NCBI GenBank assembly: GCA_031472005.1
Contig: PZJY01000003.1
Location: 3,100,001 to 3,164,000 of the forward strand
Length of the DNA stretch: 64,000 nt
Source: Tetracladium setigerum
Lineage: Eukaryota > Ascomycota > Leotiomycetes > Helotiales
Direction of reading: 5' to 3'
A model generated the notes under the pieces. That model saw only the letters and a list, made by a program, of their open reading frames with translations. It had not been told where the DNA came from and did no database searches. The position numbers and the translations under genes are program-made. Shown piece after piece: positions 12,311-24,339 of the stretch; positions within the stretch are counted from its first letter, which is position 1, and each line of letters begins with the position of its first letter.

Positions 12311-13308
12311 ATGGTACGAGCGACCCCTCCAAGCTGTGGGAAAAGCTGGCAACCAACCCCGCGATGATACAGCGGGGTGGAGAGGATTCGGTGGAATTGC
12401 AAGCATGGGCTAACAGTGTTGGGTAACTTCGCAGGCTGATTCTCTCACTGAAGAGCAAGTCTCCGAGTTCAAGGAGGCCTTCTCCCTATTCGTACGTTCA
12501 TTCTCGAATTCATTTTCTTCCTCCCCCTTTCAGCCGCATACAGGTGGGGAGCTTGTGATGAAGATGTAAACAAAATGCTAATATTGGTGTGACGGATAGG
12601 ATAAGGATGGCGATGGTTAGTACACTCCTCTGACCTCTCTAGAGGCTCCGATTATTCCATCTCACCTCGTCTGCAACCCAAAAATAATTGGTAGTTTGGT
12701 CGCGGCGCAATGAGGGGATGTCAGCATTTCATATTCCGTGGGCTGATACGAAGTTTGACAGGACAAATCACCACCAAGGAACTGGGAACCGTTATGCGAT
12801 CGCTCGGCCAGAACCCATCCGAGTCTGAGCTACAAGACATGATCAACGAGGTTGACGCCGATAACAATGGCACCATCGATTTCCCAGGTACACACACATA
12901 CCAACCCCCACGTTGTCTTTTCGATACCAGGATTGGACTGATGGCTTGGTAGAATTCCTCACAATGATGGCAAGAAAAATGAAGGACACTGATTCCGAGG
13001 AGGAGATCCGTGAAGCTTTCAAGGTTGGTTATGCGTCTGATAAATTTCGGGGGAAATGCTGACCGCATATGAAGGTTTTCGATCGCGACAACAATGGATT
13101 TATCTCTGCCGCTGAGCTTCGCCATGTCATGACATCCATTGGTGAGAAGTTGACAGACGACGAGGTTGACGAGATGATCCGAGAAGCTGATCAAGATGGT
13201 GATGGACGAATTGATTGTTCGTATTCCCCCCGCTAATTTGAGTGCCGACACCCGGCTAATGCGAGTACTACAGACAACGAGTTCGTTCAACTCATGATGC
13301 AAAAGTAG
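12311..13308 (+). CDS. cmdA: Calmodulin, seven exons
   Basis: Exons are 12311-12313, 12435-12491, 12600-12615, 12762-12887, 12953-13023, 13075-13216 and 13274-13308. They total 450 bases, giving 149 residues plus stop. The product is a standard four-EF-hand calmodulin beginning [19 protein letters not shown]. Its Ca2+ loops are [36 protein letters not shown] and [12 protein letters not shown], and the C-terminus is FVQLMMQK. The first exon is only the start codon followed by a GTACGA donor, and the third exon is 16 bases. It acts as the cytosolic calcium sensor for calcineurin and CaM kinases. The gene is fully intact, so it is a useful control for sequence quality here. The symbol follows Aspergillus usage. 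Confidence 0.97.
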
Positions 13309-14037
13309 ATTTGCAAACAGTCTTTGGTTTGGCCTTTTTTCACCTGCGGAGCGAGCTGGCTTTGGTCCTTCGATGCATACATGGAATCTTCTTGGGCTTG
13401 GACGGGAGGAAGATGATTGATGATAACGGCTGGTGTTGTGCTGGATGAGCTGATCGTTTGGTTCTGACATGGCAGCAACATAACGCAGCTTAACCTTTAC
13501 AAATACAACTCCTGTTATGGTCTTCACGCGTTTAAAGACAATTCCCTTGCCTCATTCTTTTACATGTGCAGATTTTGAAGTCATGGAGTGACGAGAGAAG
13601 CAAAGCTCGGTTGTTTAACGACTAGAATTCCAATATCCCGCGTGAATTCCTCGACCAAGCTAATAGGATTGCTCCAACGCACCATATCGAAGAAACACCT
13701 CTTGCCCAGGAACTACAGCTGTGCTGTGGGTAGTCCATCTGATATATTAAAGCACGTGAAAAATGCCAATGTTGATCGAATTTAGGGCCGTCCCGAGCCG
13801 CCAAGATGAGCAAGGTCCCTCAACATCGCGATATCTGACCGCAACTCAACCTCACTCAATTCAATGTAGACTCCAATTCTGGCTAGCAATTGCCCAAATC
13901 CATCTTCTATGAATCCACGGTCCTTACCAACGTCCCCGAGACACATTTCTTGAACCCGCGACCACAGCAAACAATGCACATTCTCCACTCCTTCTAGATC
14001 CCTAATTACAAGGCATCCGTCCACCACCCACGACAAT
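13309..14037. other. Intergenic, calmodulin 3' region and mannosidase 5' region
   Basis: No gene is supported. The first part is presumably calmodulin 3' UTR. Apparent reading frames antisense to calmodulin are shadows of its exons and introns. Confidence 0.4.
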
Positions 14038-15989
14038 ATGCCCGCGATCCGCCGCGTGCGACTCGTCGCAATCATCCTCGTCTTTGGCTTCATCTCACTT
14101 CACTACCTTGCCAATAGAAGAAACACATGGAATTACGGCTACAGCTCCTACATCCCTCCTCCGTCTTCCAAATCCGAAAAGTTACACTACACACCTCTTC
14201 CCAACCGATATCCCGTCGCTTCCTACATCCCTCTACCCACGGGCAAGCCTATATCCCTACCAACCATCCAAGTGCCCCGCCCGACCGAAGATGTCGCCCA
14301 TGAGACAGAGAGAGTACAAAGAAAGGAAGCGGTCAAGCAGAGTTTCTTACACAGCTGGAAAGGGTACAGAGAACATGCCTGGCTTCGCGACGAAGTTGCG
14401 CCGTTGACTGGGGGTATAGAGATACTTTTGGTGGATGGGCAGCGACCATTGTGGATGCCCTGGATACGCTTTGGATTATGGGGCTTAAAGAGGAGTTTGA
14501 GATAGCTGTGGATGCGGCTCAAAATATTGATTTTACGACGATGGATGGGGATGAGATCAATGTGTTTGAGACGACGATTCGGTATTTGGGGGCTTTTTGG
14601 GGGCATATGATGTTAGTGGGGGCAATTATTCAGTGCTGTTGAAGAAGGCGACGGAGGTGGGCGACTTGTTGATGGGAGCTTTTGATACGCCTAATAGGAT
14701 GCCGATTGCGAGGTGGGACTGGAAGAGGTTCGTGGTTTTCAATTTGTCGTCTTGAGCTGCTTCATCCTCTTCTGTCGTCATAGCACACTTTTATTTTACC
14801 TTGCAAATGGTGTTCCATACTGGGTTTATTTCATACCATCATCCTGGGGATTTCAAGAACTAATTTGCGGCAGTTATACCAAAGGCAAGATCCAAACAGC
14901 ACCAAAGCGGGTATTGGTCTCTGAACTTGGTTCTCTATCCCTAGAGTTCACCCGCCTCTCCCAGTTGACTGGAAATCCAAAGTACTACGATGCCATCCAA
15001 CGCATCTCAAACGAATTCGCGGCCTCTCAGAGCAGCACTCAACTTCCCGGCATGTGGCCCGTAAGCATCAACGCCGCAAGCCTCGATTTCCAGGATGATA
15101 CTTTCTTCACCCTAGGAGGAATGTCTGATTCCTTGTACGAATATTTCCCAAAGCAATATCTTCTCCTTGGTGGTCTTCTGGACCAACCAAAGAATCTCTA
15201 CGAAAAGTTTATCGAAACGGCGAAGAAGGAGCTGTTTTTTAGAATATACAATCCAGAGGACGGAAGTCTGACAGTCTCCGGAGACATAAGAACGAAAGAG
15301 AAAGGCGGCGTCAAGGTAAACGAGCTCAATCCTAGAGGTCAACACCTTACCTGTTTCACTGGTGGAATGGTTGCACTAGCCGCAAAGACATTCAATCGAC
15401 CAGAAGAAATGGCTCTCGCCGAAGAACTGACCGACGCATGCATATGGGCATACGATAGCATGAAACACGGCATCGGCCCTGAGATATTCACAGTAATGCC
15501 CTGTCCTTCCAACGGCTCCTGCGCCTGGGACGACAAAATCTGGCACGCCACTCTCGCCGATACATATGATCGTCCCCGCGCTGACGCTCCCCCGAAACTC
15601 CCGAACAAGTTCTCACTCGTGTCCAAAACGCCATCAAAACCCGTCGTCTCCCTCCGGGCTTCTCCTCCATCCAAGACCGAAAGTACATCCTCCGTCCCGA
15701 AGCCATTGAATCGGTCTTCCTCCTCTATCGCATGACGGGTAAGAAGAAATACGCCGATGCAGCCTGGCGCATGTTTGAGGCTGTGGAGAAGGCGACGAAG
15801 ACGAAGGTTGCGCATGCGGCTCTTGATGACGTGACGAGGGATCAGTTGGAGAAGGTTGATAGTATGGAGAGCTTTTGGCTGGCGGAGACGTTGAAGTATT
15901 TTTGGTTGTGTTTTGCGGATTGGGAGGTGTTGGAGTTGGATGAGTGGGTTTTGAATACTGAAGCGCATGCTTTTCGTAGACCGAAGTAG
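14038..15989 (+). CDS. GH47 class I alpha-1,2-mannosidase, three apparent frameshifts
   Basis: Exons are 14038-14727 and 14874-15989, with a 146-bp intron. An N-terminal signal anchor (RLVAIILVFGFISLHYLA, about residues 8-25) implies a type II membrane protein of the ER or Golgi that trims N-glycan mannose. GH47 landmarks are visible: GYREHAWLRDEVAPL, TIVDALDTLWIMGL, FETTIRYLGA, FTRLSQLTGNPKYYDAI, QHLTCFTGGMVALA, ESFWLAETLKYFWL and the terminal NTEAHAF, whose Thr coordinates calcium in this family. One base is missing at T 14415, at the T run 14594-14598 and at the C run 15589-15593. With these restored the protein is 602 residues and continuous. All three sites are runs or doublets, which favours sequencing error over decay. 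Confidence 0.85.
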
Positions 15990-17502
15990 GTAATGGATAG
16001 ACAAAAGTTAAAGTCGGAAGTCAAATGTACTGCGTGAAATAATATAGATACCTAGGCAGCAAGTGATTATTCTCGGTAGTAAAGATTAAAAGATTGAATG
16101 ACTTTCCACTCCCTGTGTCTGTCTGCATTCCTTCATTCTTGCCTTCTCCAATTTTTACGTTCTTTAATTTTTGCGTTTATATTTCCGCTACGATTTAACA
16201 TTAGCCTTGCAAGATCCAAGTCTACCTACATCACATGAAGGGTTTCTTCTACCGGTGCGACTCAGCTCTGCGGTCTTGCTGCGAAGATCGTCGCGATGCC
16301 CTGGAGAGCAACCATTTTCTTTCAATATCAGGAATGAGGACTTAAAGAAAGAACTAGTGGCGCAGCTAGGCAGCTATTTTCCTCCTTCTGACGAGTGAAG
16401 GTATACCTATCCTGGCTTTGCTTTTCAGTTCTGCATTCTATCCTCTATCTAAGTATCCAGTGCAGGAGGAGCGTCAACTTGTTACATATATTTGCTTTTG
16501 AGTAGGTAGGATAGGATAGATTGTTGGATTATAAGTTTCTCAAAGGCATCGTTGCGCTTATCGGCGAATCGTATTTTAGATACTTAATAATAAGCGGTAT
16601 CACAAATCCAACATCAAAAACGAGCAAGGCGGATCTCGAGGCTGAAATGCTAGCTCCGCCCAAACTACCTATTACCTATTTTCCCAGCCGAGGTTCGCTA
16701 ATTTGATAAATTAGCGCCGAAGCTTAATTGGAATGCATTCAAATTGGTTTCGATACGGAAGTAGGGTATATAGTACCTTCGTGTATGAATTTCACGATAT
16801 CGCACGCAATTGCATCATTACGCCTTGGCGAGATTTGAAGACTCCCTGTTCTTTTTTCTGCTGAACCACAACTACAGGTGATCAAGCTTTTGAGTTCTGG
16901 AAGTAGCCGACGGACAGTTCTTTTTCATTACTTCATATTTGTTATTGTCATTGTTAATTGTGGGCTGTGTTCACTCTGCTCGCTGTGGTTTCGTTCTAGG
17001 TACGGTAGGCAAGGTAGTGACGTCGGTGAGTGGCCATGGGCTTAATGAGGAAGGAGGAGTTTTTGTTAAGATACAGTGCTGTACCAAGATGCTGCGCCTC
17101 ATGTACACGGTGAAGTACTGTACCCAAGTATGTACCTGACCAAAAAGTTAAAAAGACATCTAGGTATTTAGGTAGGAAGGTAGAAAGGCACCTACTCGCC
17201 CTCGTCAGCGAAAGTCGAGCACAAATGGTCCAACCTTAGCGCAGTCCATTTTTCAATCGTCATACCAACAACCAACAACCAAACACTCAATCCTCAACAC
17301 TCAACACTCATATTACATCGAGACTTACAAACCTCAAATCCAACATTTCTCGACATCTCAATCTTAAAAAAGTTCCGTCAAAACCTTGCATCAGGCCTCG
17401 TCAACTCACATTATATTCCACTTTGCCACGATCTACATACGTACCAGGCTACCTACCTTTACCTATTTATCTATCCATCTACCTGCTACCTATCAATCAA
17501 TC
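15990..17502. other. Intergenic, 1.5 kb
   Basis: No gene is supported. Short AGGTAGG/TACCTA motifs recur (for example near 16500 and 17160-17190), part of a TACC-rich pattern seen in several spacers of this window. C/A-rich leader sequence precedes the ATG at 17503. Confidence 0.4.
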
Positions 17503-17949
17503 ATGGCGCAACCTACTTCAAATCTCACCTTCTCAACCTGCCCACCTCCAACCCAACTCGCAGATTTCTCCTCTTTCCCCACCATCCCAACCAATATATC
17601 CACCGCCCTCCTCCCTGCCCGCAACGCTTCCATCGCCGCCATGCAAAACTGCTGTTCACCTAATCCCATTCATCTCACTGGAATCGACGGCCAGGAAGCA
17701 ACTAAAAATTGCTATGTCTGGTGTGAACCCCCGACGAACTTGAAAGTATGGTCGCAGTTTTCGGGTTGCTTGAGTTTGAATGGGGCGTTTAATCAATCGC
17801 AGGGCGGAGTGGTGATTTCGGGGTATAGAGCTGGTGGGAGTAGGATTGGGAGTGTGGGTGAGATGGGATTGGGGAGGGTACTGGCCGTTGCGATGGCGGT
17901 GGTTGTTTTGGTTGATTTTTTGGGTGGTGGTGGTGGGGGAGTTTGGTAA
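17503..17949 (+). CDS. Small six-cysteine protein with C-terminal hydrophobic segment
   Basis: This is an unrecognised 148-residue protein. It has six cysteines (about residues 13, 50, 51, 70, 74 and 89) in the order C, CC, CYVWC, C. Four N-glycosylation-type sequons are present (NLT, NIS, NAS, NQS). One hydrophobic stretch near the C-terminus (VLAVAMAVVVLVDFL, about 126-140) is followed by a Gly run and VW. The cysteines and sequons suggest an extracellular domain, and the C-terminal segment could be a membrane or GPI-type anchor. No clear N-terminal signal peptide follows the chosen ATG, although an in-frame non-ATG extension exists upstream. A missed first exon carrying a signal peptide is possible. 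Function unknown. Confidence 0.55.
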   Translation: MAQPTSNLTFSTCPPPTQLADFSSFPTIPTNISTALLPARNASIAAMQNCCSPNPIHLTGIDGQEATKNCYVWCEPPTNLKVWSQFSGCLSLNGAFNQSQGGVVISGYRAGGSRIGSVGEMGLGRVLAVAMAVVVLVDFLGGGGGGVW

Positions 17950-19653
17950 GGAAGGAGAAAGGGAAGGGGTACATTTGGTTGTGAGGGATTTGGATTGGCT
18001 TTGCGGGAAATGAATAGATGTGAGATGGGATATTCTAAGGTAGTGGAGGTAGTGATGAGAGCATTGTTGATTCTAGAGGGATGTGAGGTTTGGAGGCCAT
18101 AAATTTACCACGTGCACTAAAAATAGAAACTCAATCCGCATAATTCATAGAATCATCTGTATCGCCCTTTATTGAACCTACCTAACTTAAGCTAGTTGTC
18201 GAAAATATCCAAATGCCTCTTATACTTAAGCTCCTAAACCCGGTCAGCACTCACCAGCCCGCTCACCTTCAAACACATTCCAGCTCATCAGCTACTCCCT
18301 TCTTTTCTAACTTCCAAAATCCTCGTCTTCCCTTCCTTTCTCATGGTCTATTCTTCTCTCTCCACCCCAACTCAAATCTCCATTAATAGGTAGTACTTGA
18401 TCCCAAATAGCCCTCCTTCCCATCCTTCCATCCTTCATCTCAGCAATACTATCCATCTTCAATAATCACCGACCCTTCATGCCAAATACATCCCTAGTTA
18501 AACTCTTTTCTTTCGAAAAAGGGAATCTTAAAGTTTATTGAATTCAGTCAAATTTGAAAGCAAGTAACGAGATATATAGTGGTTCTCTAGACAACTCGTT
18601 TCACCACACGAGCTCAGAACCTTTTAGTAAGTGATGATTTATCCGGGACGAGATTGTGTGGAATTTGAACTTCATTGTCGATTATGAAAGCTTGCCTGAC
18701 TTATCAATTTCAACATTTTAAGTGCTTTTAATAGGTCTCACTTCACCTCTGATCCCTTTTTTTTTTTGGCTCAAGAGATGTATAACAGGGGCAAATTACT
18801 GTCATTTAATAACTTCACTGTTTTAGAACCATATTTTTTGCCTGTCGAGGGTTTAATTTTATAATTTAGTAACTGTCAAAAACTTTTCATTGGTTTGCTC
18901 TTAATTTTTGTTTTACCTACCTACCTACGCTACTCATCGTCACCATTCTTACATCTTCACCATTCTCCTCAAATACAGAACCATAAAAGCAGAACGAACT
19001 ACCACATAAGTCAGACTCAACTCTATTTTCCTGCTGGTTCTGTTTGAGTGTTGAACGTGAGCAGCTGCCGCTTTAACCTGAGCCGAGGCTGAGCATTCCT
19101 GCTCACGGCTTGAGCACGGCATAAGCAACCTGAGCAATGGCAGAGTCAGCCTGAGCATGTACTGAGAGACCAATTTAGCTCCCAAAGGGCATCGTACTGG
19201 CTCCCTTGATGCTCGGTTATACTTTCCTCGTCTTGTCTTCAAGCAGAAACCTCATTCTAGCTCCCTTGCGACCGAGATTCCCCTACAACTAATTTAAAAT
19301 CAGCATTTGCTTTTATGTAGATGAGAAGTAAGTCCACTCAATCTAAACCCAACTTTCATTTGATATCTTATCATGAGCAGAGGTTGGTTTAAGATAAAGG
19401 GCCACGGTGGTCTTCTTCTCTGCCACTCTCCGTTGTGCAGCATTGGGGATTTGTAAAGATTATATCTGGAGGTAACGCAAACTTCAAAACATGTAAAGGT
19501 TGCATCCGTTTTGGGCGAGGCTTCATTATTAAACGAAAGAAAATACATGGGTAATGATTCGGGCTGCGCCTTGAGAAGCGTCTGATGTCTAATGAGCCTT
19601 CGTGGAAAGCGAAATGTTGTCATGACCTAGAAAGATTCTCATCCAAAGACTTC
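17950..19653. other. Intergenic, 1.7 kb, pyrimidine-rich then mixed
   Basis: No gene is supported. Around 19050-19170 the motif CTGAGC recurs irregularly at least four times. A poly-T tract lies at about 18758-18767 and a CTAC repeat at about 18916-18930. Confidence 0.35.
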
Positions 19654-22383
19654 TCAATGCAAAACAATCTTGCTGGCCTTAATTCTGCCATTTTTCCACG
19701 CTTCAATCACTTCCCCGTCCATTATCCCATGTACATAAGTCTCTCCAATCACTGAAAATCCACCGACACTTCTCTTCCGCAAGATAAAGGGAGTTTCAGA
19801 TCCCATTAGGACAGCCACTTGATCACCTTTCTGTGTATCCTTCGATACTAATCCAAGATAACCTTTCTTTGTCACAGCCAAACTCCTCCCTAGTGCATAC
19901 TTTTCAAAGCCAGGAGGAAGAGTATTCCTCCCATGAAAAGGAACCATGTCCCAAGTTTCTTCTCATACCACTTCCACAGATCCACACCCGTTTTATTTGA
20001 CCCAAAAACTTTGGTGTTCGTCATGTGCTTCCTTACTGGGTTATTTTTGATACAAAATCTATTTTCCAACTTTCGAGTCTCCCAATACGGATCTGGTACG
20101 ACACTGGGCAAGGCGAACGGTCTTTGGTAAAGATCGTATGGCTGGGCCTTCCACTGCTGAGTCAAGTCCTGAAATTTTGTCGTGTATTGTGCTCGATCCT
20201 CATTCGTCCATTCTATAGGCTGGAGAGCCGAAGGGTCTATTGCCAGACCGGGCAGCTCGATCTTGAGTTCTTCATCACTTCCTATACCACAAGCCTCCCG
20301 AAATTCTTGAGCATTCGAAAAGAAAGGTAAAGAAATCTGAGCTGAGTCTAATCGCCCAGTGCTGGTCACTGTCACCGGGGGTTGCCCGCAATCCAATTAC
20401 TGGGAATTAGTGGAAGCCATTCTTGAAACCGCATTTCGTGTTTGATGCAAATCGGCTGCCCATTCCAATCGGGCACCGAAGTCTGGCCTGCGAGGAGTGT
20501 GAGCCAGAATGCTTCGGTCCTGCCTTCCGTTGTCGAATAGGGATTTGGGCCAACATAGTCCTGGATCACTAACTGTTTGCCTTGCCCGATTGCAACCATG
20601 AAGCGAGTGGCGTTTTCCCAATTTGCTGCTACCTCGATCGTAAATGGTGCCTGGAGTATGTCAATCGTGTCCCATAAAACCCCTTCAACGGTCAAAGTAT
20701 CACTAGCCTCGTCTATAATCGTTATAGATCTGGTATCACCAGACGCTCGATAACCTCTTACAGCAGCTCCTATCGTGGACGCCGCAATTTTGCCTCAAAT
20801 CGAGTTAGTACGCTTTGAATATGAGTTCTTTTGAAAGTTGCATGAAGTGAATGATTGGAATAGCCCAGAAGCAACGAAGAGGCTATACGTACTTTGAACT
20901 CTCTGCTTAGTGATCCTCTCTCCCTTCTTAATAACCTTCCGCTCTGCAAGCTCCTCCATAGAGAACGCTTTTCCAGGATCAATCTGTTCCACTTCCATCT
21001 TATCAAACTCTCCATCATCATCCTTTGCCACAACAATCAGCTTTCCCGCTTTCATCAGCTCTTGCGTAGATTCGACTATCTCCTTAGGTATACCTTGTCC
21101 CTCCATCCTTCTCGCAGAAGGATTCAGCGTCAAGCCCCCAGGCAGATATTCTTGCTCCAAAAATTGACTTTGGTTTCGAGTAGATGTTTTGCTTGTCAGG
21201 GGAAATTCATACTGGTACGTAATTCTCTCATTCTCTTTAGTGGCAGCGGCATATTTGACAGGTATCGGTCTAGTCCACCAAGGCTCGAGATTGTGTTTCG
21301 CTTCTTGACTGCTTGGGAGTAACAATTCTGTGCTACAAACCGACCAGTCTGGAACCCAGGTTGGAAGAATGTTATCGGAATGGGTATGACAGTGATTCAA
21401 GACTTTCAACCCGACATTACTTTGCAAACCCATTATCGCAAAATCCTTGTATATCTCCTGTACTGAAGTTGAAGCGGAATAGTCAACTCTAATCTTATAA
21501 AAACCTTGATGAGATTGCCCTACAGTCACTCCTAACAGGGCAAATATCTTATCTTTTGGATCGGTGGACTGAAAGTGTCGATATTTTGAGACAAGATTGA
21601 AGATCAAGTTCTCGTCTGCTTTAACCTTCACCATATCTCCTGCGTGATGACGCAAATTTTCAAGCATGAAGATATTATCAATCCCAGGGAAGTATTGTAG
21701 TTGATCATCCTTGTGTGATTGCATCCTTGCCGCAGCAATCACAAGAGTGGTCCACCAAAGCTCTTTATGGCCGCACCTGATTCTCATATTGCTTAGCTTG
21801 GTGCCAGCACCACCCCAGAAAATCTCCTGGATAATCCACATACGATACCACCACCCACGATTGAGCAGTTTTTGGATAGCCGTAAGAGTGGGACCGTTGA
21901 GGATATGTATCTTATCATAAGGAGAGCCAGTTCCAAGATATAACAACTCCTCCATGGCGAGGTCGCTATCATCCTCTGCTCTCCCAAGCCACACCATAAT
22001 TCTTTCAGCAACAAGGTAGATGAGATTCATCAGTTTGACCTGGGAATTCTTTTCTTGGTCGTCTTCTTGGTTGATGCATATAGCATCCACCCAGAGAATC
22101 ACTGGATCTTGGGCTTCACGACGGTGTATGAGGAAAGCCGCGAGGTTGGGAGTCACGAGCCGTCGTTGGCCATCTATAAATATAGAATTGGTGCTTAGGC
22201 CGCCCCCCAGGTGTAGGAGAGGGCTTCAAAACTGCGCAGGGTGGGGTCGAGATTGTAGGCGGTAAGGCGACAATGTATCGGTGATGTCCAAGAAGCAGAT
22301 GGTTCTAAGGTAAGAAGGCGGATTTGTTGGACATTTTTGTCAAGAGGTTTGTGTTGGTGATCATCTTGGCTGTCATATGCCAT
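19654..22383 (-). CDS. HET-domain protein with long C-terminal region, apparent frameshifts
   Basis: This HET protein starts at ATG 22383. The HET domain is SFEALSYTWG, then ILWVDAICINQEDDQEKNSQ, ERIMVWLGRAEDDSDLAME and RGWWYRMWIIQEIFW. The tail carries the conserved HET C-terminal box TKKGYLGLV...GDQVAVLMG...PFILRKR...GETYVHGIMDGE. An intron at 20892-20794 (GTACGT donor) is supported. Frame breaks fall at the C run 22203-22208 (plus strand; one G missing from the coding strand within TWGGGLS), the G run 20377-20381 and T 19956-19958. Single-base restoration gives 877 residues. The middle break could instead be a 59-bp intron, 20400-20342. The family acts in non-self recognition; no specific allele system can be named. 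Confidence 0.78.
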
Positions 22384-24339
22384 TTTGATATGGTATTGCT
22401 CCTCTTGCTATTAGACGCCTTTTCTCTGTGTCATTTGTCAAAGAACTTGGTTGATGATAATGAGAGAAAGTTACGCATCCAGGAGAACAACCTCATCATT
22501 GCCCATCAAGCCTTACCCATCAATGAGGCTGCCTCAGTGTGTCCATCTCATAGGCTGCAGAATTATTATTCGCAAAATCTGCCTTGTGGTGACAGGAAAG
22601 ATGTATGCATGAAAATACAGGGGCTGTAGCTCGCTAAAGAACTCCTACATCTGACACGTAGGCGCATGAGTAAGCGCTGAGGCATCTAGCCTGTCTTAAT
22701 ATGAATCGTCTCGAATTTCTACAGACGCTCGAGAGCTAAAGATTGCTGGAACTGATCTTTCTATGATAATTACCATCAAGCTGGCTTAGAGAACTGTTGG
22801 TTCGACCCAGAAAGGACTGACTTGCTAAAAACACAGATTATCCTGATCATGAGAGCAAAGAGGGAATTCAACAAAACTCTCGGTGAAAATTAAGTTGTAG
22901 TGAGATCTAGCTTCTATGGATTGCTCTCATCCCATGTATCCTAGAAGCTTCGTAAGCTTCAGCCTCTTACCTTATTCTTAGTATGCGATAGGGGCAGCTA
23001 GTGTCTTCGAAGCCCATATATATAAGGCAGTCCCCGCCATAGTAACGATTGAATTAGCGCTGAAAACCAACAGAATACACAGTAGTGTCTTGAAGAGGAA
23101 ATAACCTAGCAGTCGAGATAGGAGGGAGGAATTCATATTGTGAGCAGAGGTACAAAGAGGATTCATAGAAAACAGCAGCAAATGCTTCTCTTTGAATGAG
23201 ACCTTTATGCTTTACCCCTGTTAGCGATTACCTATGACATAACGTAAATATATTTTTATGAGGGTCTAGTTTGGGATTCTTATGAAATAGGTGGAGAGAG
23301 GGTGAGCCGAGGGTGATTAGTGCCTGAGTAGAAGCGGCGAGTTTACTAACAGACCTTGGGACAAAGGCCAAAATAATAATATTTGGTTACTAGAAAAGCA
23401 TCACTAATTATCTACCTTTCTTTACATTTCCCAATCTTCCTTCCCATCACCTAAGCTCTGTTCCCACCTAAGCTTCCCCCACCCATGTCTTCCATTATTC
23501 TAGAGGTATGTATTTACTTATCCATTCATTACCTTACCTTACATTACCTTAAATCTATATCTACACCTACCTCTAATTACATTTTAAATCTAGCTTACAA
23601 TAAATATACCTTCCAACCTAGGTTACTTACTAGGCACTACCTTACTTAAATGTCAGATTATCAGTACCTATATATATAACATATGTACAAACAGAATACA
23701 ATATAATAAATAAAATACTACGAAAACCAGAAATCCAAACAAACCATTTATTAAAATAAAATTCATGACAAAAAATTTCTATACTCGAGTAACAAACACA
23801 GTTTTGTTTTGTGTTTTTGTCGAATTATTAAGTTAGGTACCTACCTATCTACCTTAGGTGAGGGTGTTTACTAGTCCAGCAACGAAGGTCTTAAAAGTGT
23901 GAGAGAGGCTCGGTAATCAAAGGAAAATGAGGAATCAATCAAGTAATAATTCAAATGAATGTCATCATTCGGTGTTATTTTTTCTCTTTTACATGATTTA
24001 TTTCCCTTCCCGGGAAGAGGTGAGATTTGAAAAAAGAGAGAGAGATATAGAATATAGACAGCCACCCATGAGCCATCAATCATCAAATCATCTCGAATAT
24101 AATAAATATCCGGGTCGTATCCCATCCGTCCATCCATCCACCCATTGATTCATAGAAACAAAAAAAAGAAAAGCAAAAAAAAAGCAGCGATAAAAGCCAT
24201 GCCAAGCTTATACCAATATCATACCCACGTTCACACAAAACCACAAACCCACTGTATTCTAGGCTCCATCTATCTATGAATGCCAACCAGATATACTTTG
24301 CCTGACCGTTCTTTCGGTCTGCCCAAACGCCCAAACTCC
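22384..24339. other. Intergenic, 2 kb, A/T-rich with TACCT repeats
   Basis: No gene is supported. Between about 23500 and 23870 the sequence is A/T-rich with repeated CCTTA, TACCT and ACCTA units. A 67-codon minus-strand frame at 22978-23181 with a hydrophobic middle is judged too weak to call. Confidence 0.4.

Noticed and set aside
12721..13527. 268-codon minus-strand frame over calmodulin
   Set aside because: It is antisense to the calmodulin exons and introns and has no domain; a shadow of a constrained gene.
20342..20400. 59-bp intron in the second HET gene (GTAATT...CTCAG)
   Set aside because: Possible and phase-consistent, but the stretch stays open if one C is added to the adjacent C5 run, matching the pattern of single-base losses in this gene; kept only as an alternative.
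22790..22820. tRNA B-box-like GGTTCGACCC
   Set aside because: No matching A box, acceptor stem or cloverleaf around it. A similar GTTCGAGTCC at about 39068 was rejected for the same reason.
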